Shown: piece after piece, positions 63,581 through 64,000 of the stretch
Position numbering within the stretch: the stretch's first letter is position 1
Layout: each line of letters begins with the position of its first letter
Assembly: GCA_020796225.1 (NCBI GenBank)
Contig: CM036754.1
Coordinates: 15,449,367-15,513,366 of the forward strand
Direction of reading: 5' to 3'
DNA length: 64,000 bases
From: Arion vulgaris
Taxonomy: Eukaryota; Mollusca; Gastropoda; Stylommatophora; Arionidae
Made by a program: the position numbers and the translations under genes
Notes under the pieces: model-generated
Told to the model about the DNA's origin: nothing
The model's database searches: none
What the model saw: the letters and a program-made list of their open reading frames with translations, nothing else

Positions 63581-63914
63581 GAGAAAGCAAGCTGCAGTAA
63601 CACAGTGGTAACAAATTATTGTTACAAAAATATATAACGCAGGTCTTGAGCAAAAAAATTAAGTAGGAAAATATTTCGTCCCAGACAGTATCATTAGAAT
63701 AAAATTATATCGAATCTTAGAGGAATCGATTATCGGAACCAACGATCATAAACGATCGAGTAGTTTGTCCCAGGGTGTTATATTAATGATTCCTTAATAT
63801 ACAATATTGTGTCCAGATTAGACACTCTCTACGGTTGTTAATAATCGTTGATCTTCCACTTGAAATCGAAAACTCGGATATGTTAAATATCATTACTGCC
63901 AGCTGGTTAAATTA
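63581..63914. other. No gene recognised
   Basis: AT-rich spacer. Confidence 0.45.
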
Positions 63915-64000
63915 GATAATAATAATAATTACTTTCGTTAAGACGTTACATAGGGCCTGCAAGTAATTTCTCCATACCGCTCTATCCTGGGCAACTCGCT
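63915..64000 (-). mobile_element. LINE L-A 3' end, cut by the window edge
   Basis: (AAT)n at 63917-63931, then TTACATAGGGCCTGCAAGTA and CTCTATCCTGGGCAACTCGC, the same as at 5250-5310. The rest of the fragment lies beyond the window. Confidence 0.8.

Noticed and set aside
62826..63653. Several 60-110 codon frames on both strands
   Set aside because: Biased composition from the ~34-bp repeat and duplicated with it. No domain seen.
1..64000. Endogenous virus or LTR retrotransposon
   Set aside because: I looked for long direct terminal repeats, gag-type zinc knuckles, protease and integrase motifs and saw none. All reverse transcriptases here are of the non-LTR type.

Overview
This is eukaryotic, AT-rich, repeat-dense, probably intergenic DNA. 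I recognise no host gene, no rRNA or bona fide tRNA gene, and no prokaryotic signal. Every protein-like stretch I can identify belongs to a transposable element or is a by-product of a tandem repeat. The mix of elements (I-group non-LTR retrotransposons with RNase H, RTE/CR1-like LINE tails, ZMYM1-like hAT, DD82E-type transposase, tRNA-derived SINEs) fits an invertebrate, and a mollusc (gastropod) is my best guess. That guess is inference and cannot be proven from this window.

I gave the element families private labels. LINE families: J1/J2/J3/L-H (I-group pieces with RNase H or a Cys-rich C-terminus; J1 has an AATAACC-type 3' tail, J2 a TAAAC tail, L-H a GA tail), L-A (AAT tail), L-B (long RT fragment), L-C, L-D, L-E (C-terminal zinc finger), L-F (AAG tail), L-G and L-K. 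SINE-like families: S1 (three subtypes a/b/c with AAG tails), S2, S3, S4 and S5 (tRNA-derived, with A and B boxes). DNA transposons: a hAT element with ends and 8-bp target duplication preserved (36810-40536), an inverted-arm mariner (9813-10776), a DD82E-type Tc1/mariner relative (49975-51071), and small non-autonomous TIR elements M1 (four copies), M2 (two), M3 (two), M4 (piggyBac-like) and one unnamed.

Layout. 1-6 kb: LINE tails, a deleted hAT copy and M1. 6-12 kb: GAT/GCT microsatellite, 29-bp array, LINE L-A and L-C tails, S1 copies and the mariner. 12-16.8 kb: S2, J2, a 0.9-kb 18-bp array ending in an S3 SINE. 16.8-20.2 kb: the longest retrotransposon, J1, inserted in a 28-bp minisatellite. 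20-26 kb: S2, arrays, J2, and L-B interrupted by S1c. 26.4-28.6 kb: the largest array (30-bp unit). 28.9-32.3 kb: LINE tails with L-E inside L-D and a tRNA-SINE inside L-K. 32.6-36.5 kb: 44-bp and 25-bp arrays, M3. 36.6-40.7 kb: hAT inside a smaller hAT-like MITE. 41-49 kb: LINE tails, S1c, M1, M3, S4, M4. 49-51 kb: L-A split by J1, then the DD82E transposase. 52-57 kb: zinc-finger LINE tail, array, S2, L-B reverse transcriptase. 57-64 kb: five tandem arrays with L-E, L-D and L-A pieces between them.

The elements do not form a pathway. What links them is insertion history: at least seven insertions can be ordered because the target duplications or the split host element are still visible. Tandem arrays occupy roughly a fifth of the window by summing my spans, and several start inside or beside transposable elements.
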